64,000 nt of DNA, from assembly GCA_028873815.1 (NCBI GenBank), contig JAPPNN010000087.1, forward strand, positions 1-64,000. Direction: 5' to 3'. Positions 19,732 to 27,975 of the stretch are shown here, piece by piece. The notes below the pieces were generated by a model that worked only from the letters and a program-made list of their open reading frames with translations, made no database searches and had not been told where the DNA came from. The translations under genes were made by a program, and so were the position numbers. The stretch's first letter is position 1. The number at the start of each line of letters is the position of its first letter. This DNA is from Gemmatimonadota bacterium. Lineage in GTDB: Bacteria > Gemmatimonadota > Gemmatimonadetes > Longimicrobiales > Gaopeijiaceae.

Positions 19732-21188
19732 CGCCCGATGTCGTTGCCTCCGGCGGTAATGACGAACTCGACCCTGCGATTCTGCGCCCAGGTCTGCTCG
19801 TCCGAGCCCGGTACGCGCGGCCGGGTCTCGCCGAAGTACTCCACGGTGAAGCGGGCCACATCGAGCCCTAGCCCGCCCAGGAATTCGAGCACCGCCTCGG
19901 CGCGTAGTCTGGACAGCTCCATGTTGTACACGGGGTCGCCGCGTTCATCCGCGTGGCCTTCGATCCGGATTTCGACGCCCGGATTGTCGCGCAGGATCGC
20001 GGCCTTGGCGCTCAGCCTCTGCCGGGCTTCGTCGTCGACGGTCGCGTCATCGTACTCGAAGTAGACCATCTCCTGCAGGGTGCGGCGGGCGGCCATTGCA
20101 CGGCGCTCCCGCTCCCGCTCGGCCGCCTCTCTCTCGGCCGCGAGGCGACGCTCCTCTTCCGCCTGTGCCCGACGGATCGAGTCCTGACGCATCCGTTCCA
20201 GCTCCTCCGCCGAAGGGCCGGGATCCTCCGGCGGGGGCGGCGGGGGAGGGGGAGGCGGCGGCTCGTCGCCACAGAGCCCCAACCGGCCGGGACACAGGGC
20301 AAACGAGGCAAGCACGCCGAGCTTCCTCGTGCGGAACGTGGTGTGGCCATCACCCGCCAGACTCAGCGAAAAGGCCCCGACCCGGACCCCGCTGAAGTCC
20401 ATCTGCACGCCGGCATTGAGGTCGAAGCCGTTGAACTCGGCCATCAGGTTGAGACCCCGTCCTCCGTCCATGCCGACGTGTATCGTCGATCCGGCGAAGA
20501 GCCCTCCGGAGCCCCGCTGCGTGTAGAAGTCGAGGTCGCCGCCCGCAGAGAAGAGGCCGGCTCCCCAGCCCAGGGTAAGGCTTATGAAGCTCGCGTCGGA
20601 AGTGGGCAGTATGGCGGTGCCGACAGCGTAGGGACTCAGGTTGCTGTTGAACTCGTCCCCCTGCCCCTGGGCCTGACGAGTGCGGTAGTCCGGGTGGCCG
20701 AACCGGGGTGGCTGCAAGTCATCTACCCAGCGGGCGCCGAATGACGGTGAAGAAAGGTAGCGGGCCCCGACCGCGAGCTTCAGGTTTTCGGAGGTCGCGG
20801 GCAGAAGCGAAATACGGCCGAACCCGCCGAGGATGTTGCCGCCGTTCGTTTCGTCGTCGAAGTGCTGAACGGTCGCACCCACCTCCACGCGGTCGAAAAG
20901 CCCGAGCGTGAAGGACAGGTCGGACAGCCATTTCTGGTAGGCATCCCCCCTGCGCCTTACCTCTCCGTTCTGCCTCAGCAACAGTGTCTGATCAATGGAA
21001 ATGCCGAATCCCGAGTACGTTGTGACGAACGTCGAGTGTGGCAGAACGGTCGCGACCGGGACGTCCAGTATGCCGGAACCGTACCGGAGAGTGCTGGGCA
21101 TCTTCGTGGTCTGGGCCGCGCCGTCAGGAACCACGAGGAAGAGTGCGAGAAAAGCGAAAGCGCCGAACCGGAATCTCAACGGATTCAT
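19728..21188 (-). CDS. OmpA-family outer-membrane protein
   Basis: 486 residues. A signal peptide (FGAFAFLALFLVVPDGAAQ) is followed by a beta-barrel-like region of about 290 residues, a proline tract of 11 residues, a charged helix rich in Glu, Arg and Ala (EEERRLAAEREAAERERERR), and a C-terminal OmpA peptidoglycan-binding domain. The last shows FEYDDATVDD, IRIEGHADERGDPVYNMELS and RRVEFVI, including the Asp and Arg that bind diaminopimelate. It probably tethers the outer membrane to the wall. The stop codon is inside repeat copy B. It converges with the kinase gene and diverges from the DUF5916 gene. Confidence 0.88.
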   Translation of the reverse strand: MNPLRFRFGAFAFLALFLVVPDGAAQTTKMPSTLRYGSGILDVPVATVLPHSTFVTTYSGFGISIDQTLLLRQNGEVRRRGDAYQKWLSDLSFTLGLFDRVEVGATVQHFDDETNGGNILGGFGRISLLPATSENLKLAVGARYLSSPSFGARWVDDLQPPRFGHPDYRTRQAQGQGDEFNSNLSPYAVGTAILPTSDASFISLTLGWGAGLFSAGGDLDFYTQRGSGGLFAGSTIHVGMDGGRGLNLMAEFNGFDLNAGVQMDFSGVRVGAFSLSLAGDGHTTFRTRKLGVLASFALCPGRLGLCGDEPPPPPPPPPPPEDPGPSAEELERMRQDSIRRAQAEEERRLAAEREAAERERERRAMAARRTLQEMVYFEYDDATVDDEARQRLSAKAAILRDNPGVEIRIEGHADERGDPVYNMELSRLRAEAVLEFLGGLGLDVARFTVEYFGETRPRVPGSDEQTWAQNRRVEFVITAGGNDIGR

Positions 21189-21475
21189 AGCAGCTTACCC
21201 CTTGGCTTGGGAGGGGGAGGGGTGGTTTAAAGCTACCGCGTGCGCCAGCCCGAACGCAATGGCTCAATCGTGCCCAGGGGGCGCGAACGACTTCTGCCAG
21301 CCGATGGTCGGAAGCAGGTCGGTTTCGAGTTGCGCACCGTTCAGGTCTTGATTCACGCGGACGTGCCATTCCGCCGCGATACGATGGCCCTTGACCAGAG
21401 CGGCAGGCGCGCATTCGGGCAACGTCGCGTATATTTCATGTCTCGGACGTCACGCAATAGCGAGGGCCCCCTACT
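21189..21475. other. divergent intergenic region
   Basis: 287 bases between the OmpA-family and DUF5916 genes, which must hold both promoters. I found no convincing -35/-10 pair and no inverted repeat of note. Confidence 0.35.
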
Positions 21476-23884
21476 TTGCTCCACGAGTTGGCCATCCTTG
21501 CCGCGCTGGTCGCGGCACCCGACCAGGAGGCGGGCGTCGCACGCCCTGCGCGGACCGCCGCCCGTCCCGGTCGACCGGTCGCGGCCACCTACAACGGTTT
21601 CGAGGGCCAGACCAATGTGGTCGCCCCCCGCCTGGCCGACCCCGAAATCAACCTCGACGGGCGGCTGGACGAGACGGCGTGGGACAACGCGGCGCTCCTG
21701 ACCGGATTCTCCCAGTACGACCCCTCCGAGGGCATTCCGGCCACGCAGAACACCGAGGTGCTGCTCCTGATTTCCGAGGACGCCATCTACTTCGGCGTGC
21801 ACGCCTTCGACGACGATCCCGGGCGCGTCCGGGCCACGCTGGGCGAACGCGACACCTTCTACCGCACCGACGACTACATCCAGTTCATCCTCGACACCTT
21901 CAACGACCAGCGGCAGGCGTACTCGATCGTGGTGAACCCGCTTGGGGTGCAGCAGGACGGCCTCTGGATCGAGGGCAGGGTGGGGCGCTTCGGGCGCAAC
22001 TTCGGTCCCCCGATCGACTGGAACCCCGACTTCGTCTGGGACTCCGAGGGCCGCGTCGAGGACTGGGGATACGCGATCGAGGTCAGGATCCCGTTCAAGA
22101 GCATCCGCTTCCCCGAGGCCGCCGAACAGGCATGGGGGCTTCAGGTCTTCCGCAAGATCCAGCGCCTGGGATTCGACGAGTCGTGGGCCCCGGTCACCAA
22201 GGACGTCGCCAACCGCCTCACCCTTTCGGGCTCGCTCAGCGGGCTGCGCGACCTTGAACGCGGCCTCTTCCTGGAGTTGAATCCGGTGCTCACCGGGACG
22301 CGCCAGGGGACCTATGACGCAGGCGCAAAGGCATTCACACGGGAGCCGGTGAGCGGCGAATTCGGCTTCAACGCCAAATACGGCCTCACATCGAACCTTA
22401 CCCTCGACGGGACGTACAACCCCGACTTCAGCCAGGTCGAGGCCGACGCCGGGCAGATCGCGGTCAACGAGCGCTTCGCGCTGTTCTACGAGGAGAAGCG
22501 GCCGTTCTTCCTGGAGGGGACCGAGATCTTCACGATGCCCAAGAACCTCGTGTACACCCGCAGCATCATCAATCCGGTTGCGGGGGCGAAGTTGTCGGGG
22601 AAGGCGGGCAGTTTCCAGCTGGGATACCTCGGCGCGGTCGACGAGGTAGCGGGTTCCGGTGAGCCTGCCCGGAGGCCCGTGGTCAATTTGCTGCGGGTCC
22701 GGCGGGATCTTGGCAACGCCTCGACGCTGGGCATGGTGTACACGGACCGCACCACCAACAGTGACGAGTACAATCGCGTGTTCGGCATCGACGGCCGCTT
22801 CGTAGTGGCGCGCCGCTACACGCTGACGATGATCGGCGCGGGAAGCCGCACCGCGGCCGCCGGTTCCGGTCCCGAGACGGGCAGCTATCTGTCGCTGCAA
22901 CTGGAGCGGGCGAGTCCGACGCTCACCTTCAACATCGACTTCGAGGACGTAGCCCACGGTTTTGACGCGGGCAGCGGGCTGATTCCGCGTGTCGGCGACA
23001 CGCGGCTGCAGTCGCGGCTCGAGTACAACTTCCGGGGCGAGCCGGGCGCGCTCGTGGAGCAGTTCCGGCCGGGGTTCGACGCCAGCGCGTTCTGGCACCA
23101 CGAGTCGTTCTGGCGGCGCGAGACGTTCGAGGAGGCCGAGATCCGCTACGGGGTGACGACCTCGTTCCGCAACAACATCACCGTGCTGCTGGCCGCTACT
23201 GCCCGGCGCTACGATTTCCGCGCCGCCGACTACGACGGGCTGTTCGTCGACGACGGCCGGGGCGGTGAGGAGTCCTTTGTGGCCGACCAGGACCCGTTCG
23301 GACTGTTGCACGGCGTCGGCGGGTTCTTCTGGGTGAACAGCTGGGACGTGCTGCGGGGCCGGGTGCGCTGGGGCTATAGCCAGGACGCGGTGTTCGATCT
23401 GCGCTACGGGGTGCCGATCGAGGTCGGCAGCGGCTGGGACGCGGACGTCGCCGTGTACGCCTACCCCACGCGCCATCTGTCGGCCGAACTCGGGTTCCGC
23501 TATCAGAACCTGGTCCGCGAGAGCGACGGCACCCTTGCGCTGGAGGCCGTGATCCCGCGGGTCAAGACCCAGTACCAGTTCAACCGGGCGCTCTTCCTGC
23601 GCGCGATCGTGGAGTACGGCGCCCAGATGCGCCGCGACCTGGTCGACCCGGCGACCGGACGCCCGCTGCTGGGTTGCGGCTCCAGCGGCTGCTCGGCGCG
23701 CAGCGGTTCGGACGCCAACGACTTCGGAATAGAGACGCTGCTCAGCTACGAGCCCACGCCCGGCACCGTGTTCTTCCTCGGCTACTCGCGGCAGATGGAG
23801 GACACCGGGCGGCTGCGTTTCCGCGACGTGCGGCCCACCGCGGACGGGCTGTTCGCGAAGGTCAGCTATCGGTTCAGGCGGTAG
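21476..23884 (+). CDS. DUF5916 / CBM9-like exported protein
   Basis: 802 residues. A short signal-like N-terminus starts at TTG 21476, with GAGGG 9 bases before. A CBM9-like domain follows (INLDGRLDETAWDNAALLTGF, then DAIYFGVHAFDDDP and TDDYIQFILDTFNDQRQAY). The remaining 560 residues match the DUF5916 layout: a long series of beta strands with aromatic ends (FLEGTEIFTM, FGIDGRFVVARRY, closing FAKVSYRFRR), suggesting an outer-membrane barrel with a carbohydrate-binding-like lid. In relatives these proteins are often linked to polysaccharide or peptide uptake; the substrate is unknown. Two adjacent Cys pairs lie near GCGSSGCSARSG. Confidence 0.8.
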   Translation: MLHELAILAALVAAPDQEAGVARPARTAARPGRPVAATYNGFEGQTNVVAPRLADPEINLDGRLDETAWDNAALLTGFSQYDPSEGIPATQNTEVLLLISEDAIYFGVHAFDDDPGRVRATLGERDTFYRTDDYIQFILDTFNDQRQAYSIVVNPLGVQQDGLWIEGRVGRFGRNFGPPIDWNPDFVWDSEGRVEDWGYAIEVRIPFKSIRFPEAAEQAWGLQVFRKIQRLGFDESWAPVTKDVANRLTLSGSLSGLRDLERGLFLELNPVLTGTRQGTYDAGAKAFTREPVSGEFGFNAKYGLTSNLTLDGTYNPDFSQVEADAGQIAVNERFALFYEEKRPFFLEGTEIFTMPKNLVYTRSIINPVAGAKLSGKAGSFQLGYLGAVDEVAGSGEPARRPVVNLLRVRRDLGNASTLGMVYTDRTTNSDEYNRVFGIDGRFVVARRYTLTMIGAGSRTAAAGSGPETGSYLSLQLERASPTLTFNIDFEDVAHGFDAGSGLIPRVGDTRLQSRLEYNFRGEPGALVEQFRPGFDASAFWHHESFWRRETFEEAEIRYGVTTSFRNNITVLLAATARRYDFRAADYDGLFVDDGRGGEESFVADQDPFGLLHGVGGFFWVNSWDVLRGRVRWGYSQDAVFDLRYGVPIEVGSGWDADVAVYAYPTRHLSAELGFRYQNLVRESDGTLALEAVIPRVKTQYQFNRALFLRAIVEYGAQMRRDLVDPATGRPLLGCGSSGCSARSGSDANDFGIETLLSYEPTPGTVFFLGYSRQMEDTGRLRFRDVRPTADGLFAKVSYRFRR

Positions 23885-23933
23885 CGCGCGATCGTCTCGC
23901 CATGCAAGTCCACCCATGTGTTTCGTGTAGCCA

Positions 23934-24506
23934 ATGACGCTGGACATCCTCGGCAATCTCGGCGAGTTCGTCGGTGCCATCGGGGTCGTGCTGTCGCTGC
24001 TGCTGGTGGCGCGCCAGATGAAGCGTGGCGTCGAACAGACCAGGCGCAACACGAGAAGCGTGCGCGCCGCCGCCTTCAACTCGATGGTCGAGAACAGCAT
24101 CCGCCTCCTCGAACACGTCTTCCGTGACAGCGAGCTGGCCGATTTCCTCGCGAAAGCCGCCGCCGACCCCGACCGGCTGACGCCCGGAGAGCGCTTGCGC
24201 TGGGACGCCTACATGACCGCGATCTTCCGCCACTTCGGCAACCTGATGTACCAGTGGGAGACCGGGGCGATGGAGGAGAAGATGTGGCAGTCCTACCGTC
24301 GCTCCTTCAAGGATCATCTGGAGGAGGAAGCCTGGATGACCTGGTACCTCGACCACCCTCACCTCTTCGACCAGCGTCTTGCGGACGAGGTGCGCGGTAT
24401 TCTGGAGGATCTGGCGAGAGAGGGGGTGCCGCACGCTGTGGCGTGGAAGGACGGCGGGGGTCGCATCGGATTCAAGGCGTCTCTGGGGAGCGGAACGGAA
24501 GGCTGA
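23934..24506 (+). CDS. unrecognised single-pass membrane protein
   Basis: 190 residues. One N-terminal membrane helix (EFVGAIGVVLSLLLVARQM) is followed by a basic stretch and a helical cytoplasmic domain rich in Trp, Tyr, Asp and Arg (RHFGNLMYQWETGAMEEKMWQ, then WMTWYLDHPHLFD). No catalytic motif is obvious. Similar small helical membrane proteins occur as unnamed proteins in marine bacteria; I cannot name the family. It lies 49 bases after the DUF5916 gene on the same strand. Its TGA is the base of the hairpin at 24505-24531. Confidence 0.65.
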   Translation: MTLDILGNLGEFVGAIGVVLSLLLVARQMKRGVEQTRRNTRSVRAAAFNSMVENSIRLLEHVFRDSELADFLAKAAADPDRLTPGERLRWDAYMTAIFRHFGNLMYQWETGAMEEKMWQSYRRSFKDHLEEEAWMTWYLDHPHLFDQRLADEVRGILEDLAREGVPHAVAWKDGGGRIGFKASLGSGTEG

Positions 24507-24531
24507 GCGGGCGGACGTCAGCCGCCCGTTC
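24505..24531. terminator. hairpin between convergent genes
   Basis: CGGGCGG (24508-24514) pairs with CCGCCCG (24522-24528) around a 7-base loop; three more pairs (one G-T) extend the stem to 24505-24531 over the TGA of the upstream gene. No T run follows. Probably a shared 3' end for the genes meeting here. Confidence 0.5.
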
Positions 24532-24538
24532 CGGACTC

Positions 24539-24578
24539 CAGCTGCCCGCGCCGGCCTTCAGCTGCCTGCGCCGGCCTT
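24539..24578. repeat. 20-bp tandem repeat at VOC gene 3' end
   Basis: Two tandem copies of CAGCTGCCYGCGCCGGCCTT (24539-24558 and 24559-24578), differing at one base, followed by the start of a third. The first TCA of the junction supplies the stop codon of the VOC gene, so the repeat number sets the protein's C-terminus. Confidence 0.6.
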
Positions 24579-25019
24579 CAGCAGTCCGCCGATGTCGATC
24601 TTGCCCATGGTGAGCAGCGCTTCCATGACCCGTTTCGGGTCGGCGCTCATCAGTTCGCCCATGTTCGCGGGGACCACCTGCCACGAAACCCCGAAGCGGT
24701 CGTCGAGCCAGCCGCAATAGCCCTCGTGGCCTCCCGCCGACAGCGCGTTCCAGTAGTAGTCGATCTCTTCCTGGGATTCGCAGTTCACGACGAACGAGAT
24801 CGCCGGCGTGAACTTGAACATGGGACCCCCGTCGATGCCCTGGAACGTGCGCCCGGATAGCTCGAAGACCACGAACGAGTTCCCCTTGGCCGGCCCGGCG
24901 CTGACCGTCGAGACTTCGACGATCCGGGAGTCGGGGAAGAGCGAGACGTAGAACTCGGCCGCCTCGACGGAGCCGTTCTCGAACCAGAGGCAGGTTCCGA
25001 TGCGATCGACCTCTGCCAT
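24558..25019 (-). CDS. VOC family protein (PhnB-like)
   Basis: 153 residues of the glyoxalase-fold (VOC) superfamily, in the group once named 3-demethylubiquinone methyltransferase-like or PhnB. Seen: IGTCLWFENGSVEAAEFYVS, FPDSRIVEV, GRTFQGIDGGP, FKFTPAISFVVNC, YYWNALSAGG, YCGWLDDRFGVSWQVVP. The last is the group's hallmark. The enzymatic activity of this group is mostly unknown. The C-terminus LLKAGAGS is encoded by a 20-bp tandem repeat. A palindrome in the upstream region (25075-25100) may control it together with the divergent oxygenase-like gene. Confidence 0.85.
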   Translation of the reverse strand: MAEVDRIGTCLWFENGSVEAAEFYVSLFPDSRIVEVSTVSAGPAKGNSFVVFELSGRTFQGIDGGPMFKFTPAISFVVNCESQEEIDYYWNALSAGGHEGYCGWLDDRFGVSWQVVPANMGELMSADPKRVMEALLTMGKIDIGGLLKAGAGS

Positions 25020-25074
25020 CGTTTTCTCCTTCCGCCGTCATCCGGCTTGCGTATCAGGTGAAGATCTGCCAGAT

Positions 25075-25100
25075 GTGTCACACCATTCCCGATGTGACAC
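25075..25100. promoter_or_regulatory. perfect 8-bp palindrome, likely operator
   Basis: GTGTCACA (25075-25082) and TGTGACAC (25093-25100) are perfect inverted copies with a 10-bp spacer, so the half-site centres are 18 bp apart, fitting a dimeric regulator. It lies midway between divergent genes starting at 25019 and 25190. The half-sites resemble CRP's TGTGA but point inward, so I do not call it a CRP site. Confidence 0.5.
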
Positions 25101-25189
25101 GCTCCATTCATTTTAGCTTTAGAGCAGGCTTGACCTCCAGCGATTAGATTCCTTCCGGTTTGCGGAACATCTGGCAACTGGGTAACGCG

Positions 25190-26386
25190 ATGCCATTGGG
25201 AGCGACAGAGGAGAAAGCCATCCGTATCCCTGACGCCTACCGGTCGGGATACATGGCTGCACGAGAGCTGCATCCCGAACTCGCGGACGCGTACATCCGT
25301 TACACGACCGAAGGCGATCCGCTGGGAGATGCCGTAGTCGAGGATTTGTCGGATCTCCCTCCGAACGAAGTCCACGCGGTCCTCTCGAGGGCGCTGGACG
25401 ACCCCGCGCAGCTCGCCGGCGCTCCCGATTCGCTCAAGGCGTTCATCGGCGAGGCCAACGACATACCGGACTGGTATGACAGCCGACTCGCCAGGGTCGC
25501 ATCGCGGGCCTTTCTGCGCAATTCGGACATCGTGCTCGCTGCCTTGGTGGGCGGGAGCATCGTGGAGGGCTTTGCGACGCTGATCAGCAAGTCCTTCCGG
25601 ATTCGGGGCCGGGTCACGCAGTCCGGTGTCCGCCGCCTCAAGCAGAACGGCATGCAGCTCGTCGAGCAGTACCTTCCCGGAGGCATGGATCCCGGGGGCG
25701 ACGGATGGAGGCTCACGCTCAGGGTGCGGCTGGTGCACGCCCAGTCCCGACGCCTGCTGGCCCAATCGGATGAGTGGAATTACGAGAAGTACGGCACGCC
25801 GCTAAGCGCCGCCCACATATTCCTTGCCGGCGCCGCCTTCTCCGGCCGGCTCATGCAGCACACCGCGTCGCTCGGAGGTGACTTTACCCAGGAGGAACGC
25901 GACGCGTACGTCCATGTCTGGAAGTACACGGGGCTGCTGATCGGCATTCCCGAACCGCTTCTCTTCGAGGACGAGGCCTCGGCCGTGCGCGCTTTCAAGG
26001 TAGGCTTGATGTGCGAACCTCCCGCAGACTACGACGCGATCATCATGGCCAACAGCATCGTGAACAGCGCGCCCGTCATCGTCGGCATCACCGATCCGAC
26101 CGAGCGACGGAAGACGGCTCGGGTCATAACCCAGGCTTGCCGGGAACTCATCGGCGATGAACTCGCCGACACGTTCCTGTTCCCCAGGCGCCGCCGGAAG
26201 GTGCTGCCGTGGATGCGGTTCAAGAACCGGAGCCGCCGGGTCGTCCGGAAGACGCTGCCCCGGCTGGCGAAGAAGCAGGATCTGGCCCGCTTCGAATACC
26301 TCATGAACTTCGCGAGCCTGGACAAGTGGGCGTACTCGTACAAGCTGCCGACCACCCTCTACGACGAGGACTCCCAGGACTGGTAG
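25190..26386 (+). CDS. MpaB/Lcp-like oxygenase family protein
   Basis: About 398 residues related to the DUF2236 group, which includes the fungal oxygenase MpaB and the heme-containing latex-clearing protein Lcp. Visible family features: a helical N-terminal region (DIPDWYDSRLARVASRAFLRN), VGGSIVEGFATLISKSF, RLRVRLVHAQSRRLL (the region with the expected heme-ligand His and Arg), SAAHIFLAGAAFSGRL and YVHVWKYTGLLIGIPEPLL. No signal peptide is seen. A TTG at 25160 could extend it by 10 residues; ATG 25190 (MPLGATEEKA) is chosen on N-terminal sequence. The substrate is unknown. It ends in a hairpin shared with the convergent M56 gene. Confidence 0.75.
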   Translation: MPLGATEEKAIRIPDAYRSGYMAARELHPELADAYIRYTTEGDPLGDAVVEDLSDLPPNEVHAVLSRALDDPAQLAGAPDSLKAFIGEANDIPDWYDSRLARVASRAFLRNSDIVLAALVGGSIVEGFATLISKSFRIRGRVTQSGVRRLKQNGMQLVEQYLPGGMDPGGDGWRLTLRVRLVHAQSRRLLAQSDEWNYEKYGTPLSAAHIFLAGAAFSGRLMQHTASLGGDFTQEERDAYVHVWKYTGLLIGIPEPLLFEDEASAVRAFKVGLMCEPPADYDAIIMANSIVNSAPVIVGITDPTERRKTARVITQACRELIGDELADTFLFPRRRRKVLPWMRFKNRSRRVVRKTLPRLAKKQDLARFEYLMNFASLDKWAYSYKLPTTLYDEDSQDW

Positions 26387-26397
26387 GCCTACAGTCC
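26377..26397. terminator. palindrome spanning two convergent stop codons
   Basis: GGACTG-G-TAGG (26377-26387) and CCTACAGTCC (26388-26397) are inverted copies with one unpaired G. The palindrome contains both the TAG of the oxygenase-like gene and the TAG of the M56 gene, which are two bases apart. Confidence 0.45.
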
Positions 26398-27561
26398 CAA
26401 CCAGTCGCGCGCGTCGGCGCGCTCGCTCATCTCGCCGTGCTCCTGCCCCATGTGCTCGTACGCGCGTCCGTCTCCGTGCGAGGCCGTGCCCGCGGGAGCG
26501 ATGGCCGGAGCGGCCAGCGGGGCGAGCGCCAGCAGGGCGATGGAACTCGCACGCCGCCACGCACGCGAAGGCGCATGCCGTGTATGTTCCTCCGCCATCA
26601 GCCGCCGCACGCGGAGTTCCAGCTGCCGACGGTGCCGGCCGATGCACGGCACCGGGGCGCGCCTGTCCCGCGGCACAACCCAACCGGCCACTTCCGCCAG
26701 GCAGCTCGCCACGGAGAGCGGGTCTTCCAGCTGGCTGGCCGCCCAGTCGTCGCATTGTTCCTCGGTGGCCAGCTGTACCTCGCGCGCGGCGAGCCGGAAG
26801 AGCGGCTGGAAGAAGAACACGGCCTGGAGGACGTTCAGAAAGGCCAGCCGGACGGTGTCTCGGCGCAGATGGTGCGCGACCTCGTGGCCCAGGAGGGCCG
26901 AGAGCTCTCCGTCGTCCAGTTCGTGGAAAGCGCGAACCGGCACACAGATCTCACGACTCGCGCCCACGCCGATCGCAATCGGCGAGCCGAGCTGGTGGCT
27001 CTCCGTCAAGCGCGGAGCGGGATCGAGGGCGGCCCTGCGGCTGAGCACCGCGAGCGCATCGGAGGCCCGACGGTCCGCCACCGGCTCGCGGTGGACAATG
27101 CGGCGGCGGATCGTCCGCAGCCGGAGGAGATAGACGGCCAGCAAGCCACCGGCGACCGTGAGCCACAGGATCCCGATCGCGTTCCGCCCGCCAGGCAGGG
27201 CGATTCCAGTCCCCTCACCGTGAGCTTCCGCGGCTTCACCTCGGGCTTCTACGGCCGCACCATGAGCCTCCGGTGCCGCGGCCGCGGAGACGGAAGCCGT
27301 CCCGTCTCCGCGGCCGCGCTCGCTGTCGCCGTGCAGGCGCTCCGCGCCGGTTGCGAACGAGGGCACGCGAAGTTGCCATATCGCTGACTGCGATGAGCTC
27401 ACCGTGTGCGCCACCGGAGTGATCAGGCTGGCGGCGAGCGCCGTGCACCAGATCGTCTCCCTCAGACGCGCATGGGTCCGCGGAAAAAGCCGCAGGATGA
27501 GCCACGCCGTGCCGCACCACAGGGTGCTGTGCACAAGGAACGTGAAGAGCCACGCGGTCAT
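26389..27561 (-). CDS. BlaR1-type M56 metallopeptidase sensor
   Basis: 390 residues. N-terminal membrane helices (LFTFLVHSTLWCGTAWLILRL; TIWCTALAASLITPVAHT; GILWLTVAGGLLAVYLLRL), a cytosolic zinc-protease domain with HEVAHH in LSALLGHEVAHHLRRD and the distal Glu in ATEEQCDDWAA, and a final hydrophobic segment. BlaR1-like proteins respond to an outside signal by inactivating the BlaI repressor. Unlike BlaR1, there is no penicillin-binding domain at the C-terminus, so a beta-lactam ligand is not implied. The start overlaps the blaI-like stop (ATGA). Confidence 0.85.
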   Translation of the reverse strand: MTAWLFTFLVHSTLWCGTAWLILRLFPRTHARLRETIWCTALAASLITPVAHTVSSSQSAIWQLRVPSFATGAERLHGDSERGRGDGTASVSAAAAPEAHGAAVEARGEAAEAHGEGTGIALPGGRNAIGILWLTVAGGLLAVYLLRLRTIRRRIVHREPVADRRASDALAVLSRRAALDPAPRLTESHQLGSPIAIGVGASREICVPVRAFHELDDGELSALLGHEVAHHLRRDTVRLAFLNVLQAVFFFQPLFRLAAREVQLATEEQCDDWAASQLEDPLSVASCLAEVAGWVVPRDRRAPVPCIGRHRRQLELRVRRLMAEEHTRHAPSRAWRRASSIALLALAPLAAPAIAPAGTASHGDGRAYEHMGQEHGEMSERADARDWLGL

Positions 27562-27944
27562 TTCGTTCCCCTCTTGCGCTTCGCGGACACGGCCGCCCTC
27601 AGGTCATCGAGTTCGCCGCCGTCGATCTCGCCCGCCTGGACCAGGTGGTTGACCAGCGCCGCGCTGTCGCCGGCGAACAGGCGCTGGACGAGGTCGGCCA
27701 CCATCCCCTGCCGCACATCCGCTTCGGCGATCGCGGGCCGGTAGATGAACTGCCGGCCGTTCGCCCTGTGCTCCACGCACCCGTACTCCTCAAGCTTGCG
27801 AAGCATCGTCTTGATGGTCGTGACGGCCAGGCCGCGCTCGTCGTAGAGCGCCTTGTGGACTTCGATCGCCGGAGCTTCGCCGCGCTCCCAGAGGACGCGC
27901 ATGATCGCAAGCTGCAAGTCTCCGAGTTGACGCTTACGCTTCAT
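27558..27944 (-). CDS. BlaI/MecI/CopY-family repressor
   Basis: 128 residues with an N-terminal winged helix (LGDLQLAIMRVLWERGEAPAIEVHKAL, then LAVTTIKTMLRKLEEYG) and a C-terminal dimerisation helix region, the usual BlaI length. It should repress its own operon until cleaved or released through the M56 protein encoded directly downstream. The palindrome at 28828-28859 fits its binding site. The basic tail AKRKRGTK is extra. Confidence 0.9.
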   Translation of the reverse strand: MKRKRQLGDLQLAIMRVLWERGEAPAIEVHKALYDERGLAVTTIKTMLRKLEEYGCVEHRANGRQFIYRPAIAEADVRQGMVADLVQRLFAGDSAALVNHLVQAGEIDGGELDDLRAAVSAKRKRGTK

Positions 27945-27975
27945 CGTTCCCCCCGGGAATGGTGGCCCGCGGCCA

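Noticed and set aside
21353-24100. Very long minus-strand open frame (about 915 codons) opposite the DUF5916 gene
   Set aside because: Its product is rich in Arg, Val, His and Glu with no domains, as expected for the mirror of a GC-rich gene; the plus strand encodes a recognisable family.
25075-25100. CRP-type binding site
   Set aside because: The half-sites are in the opposite orientation and spacing to TGTGA-N6-TCACA.
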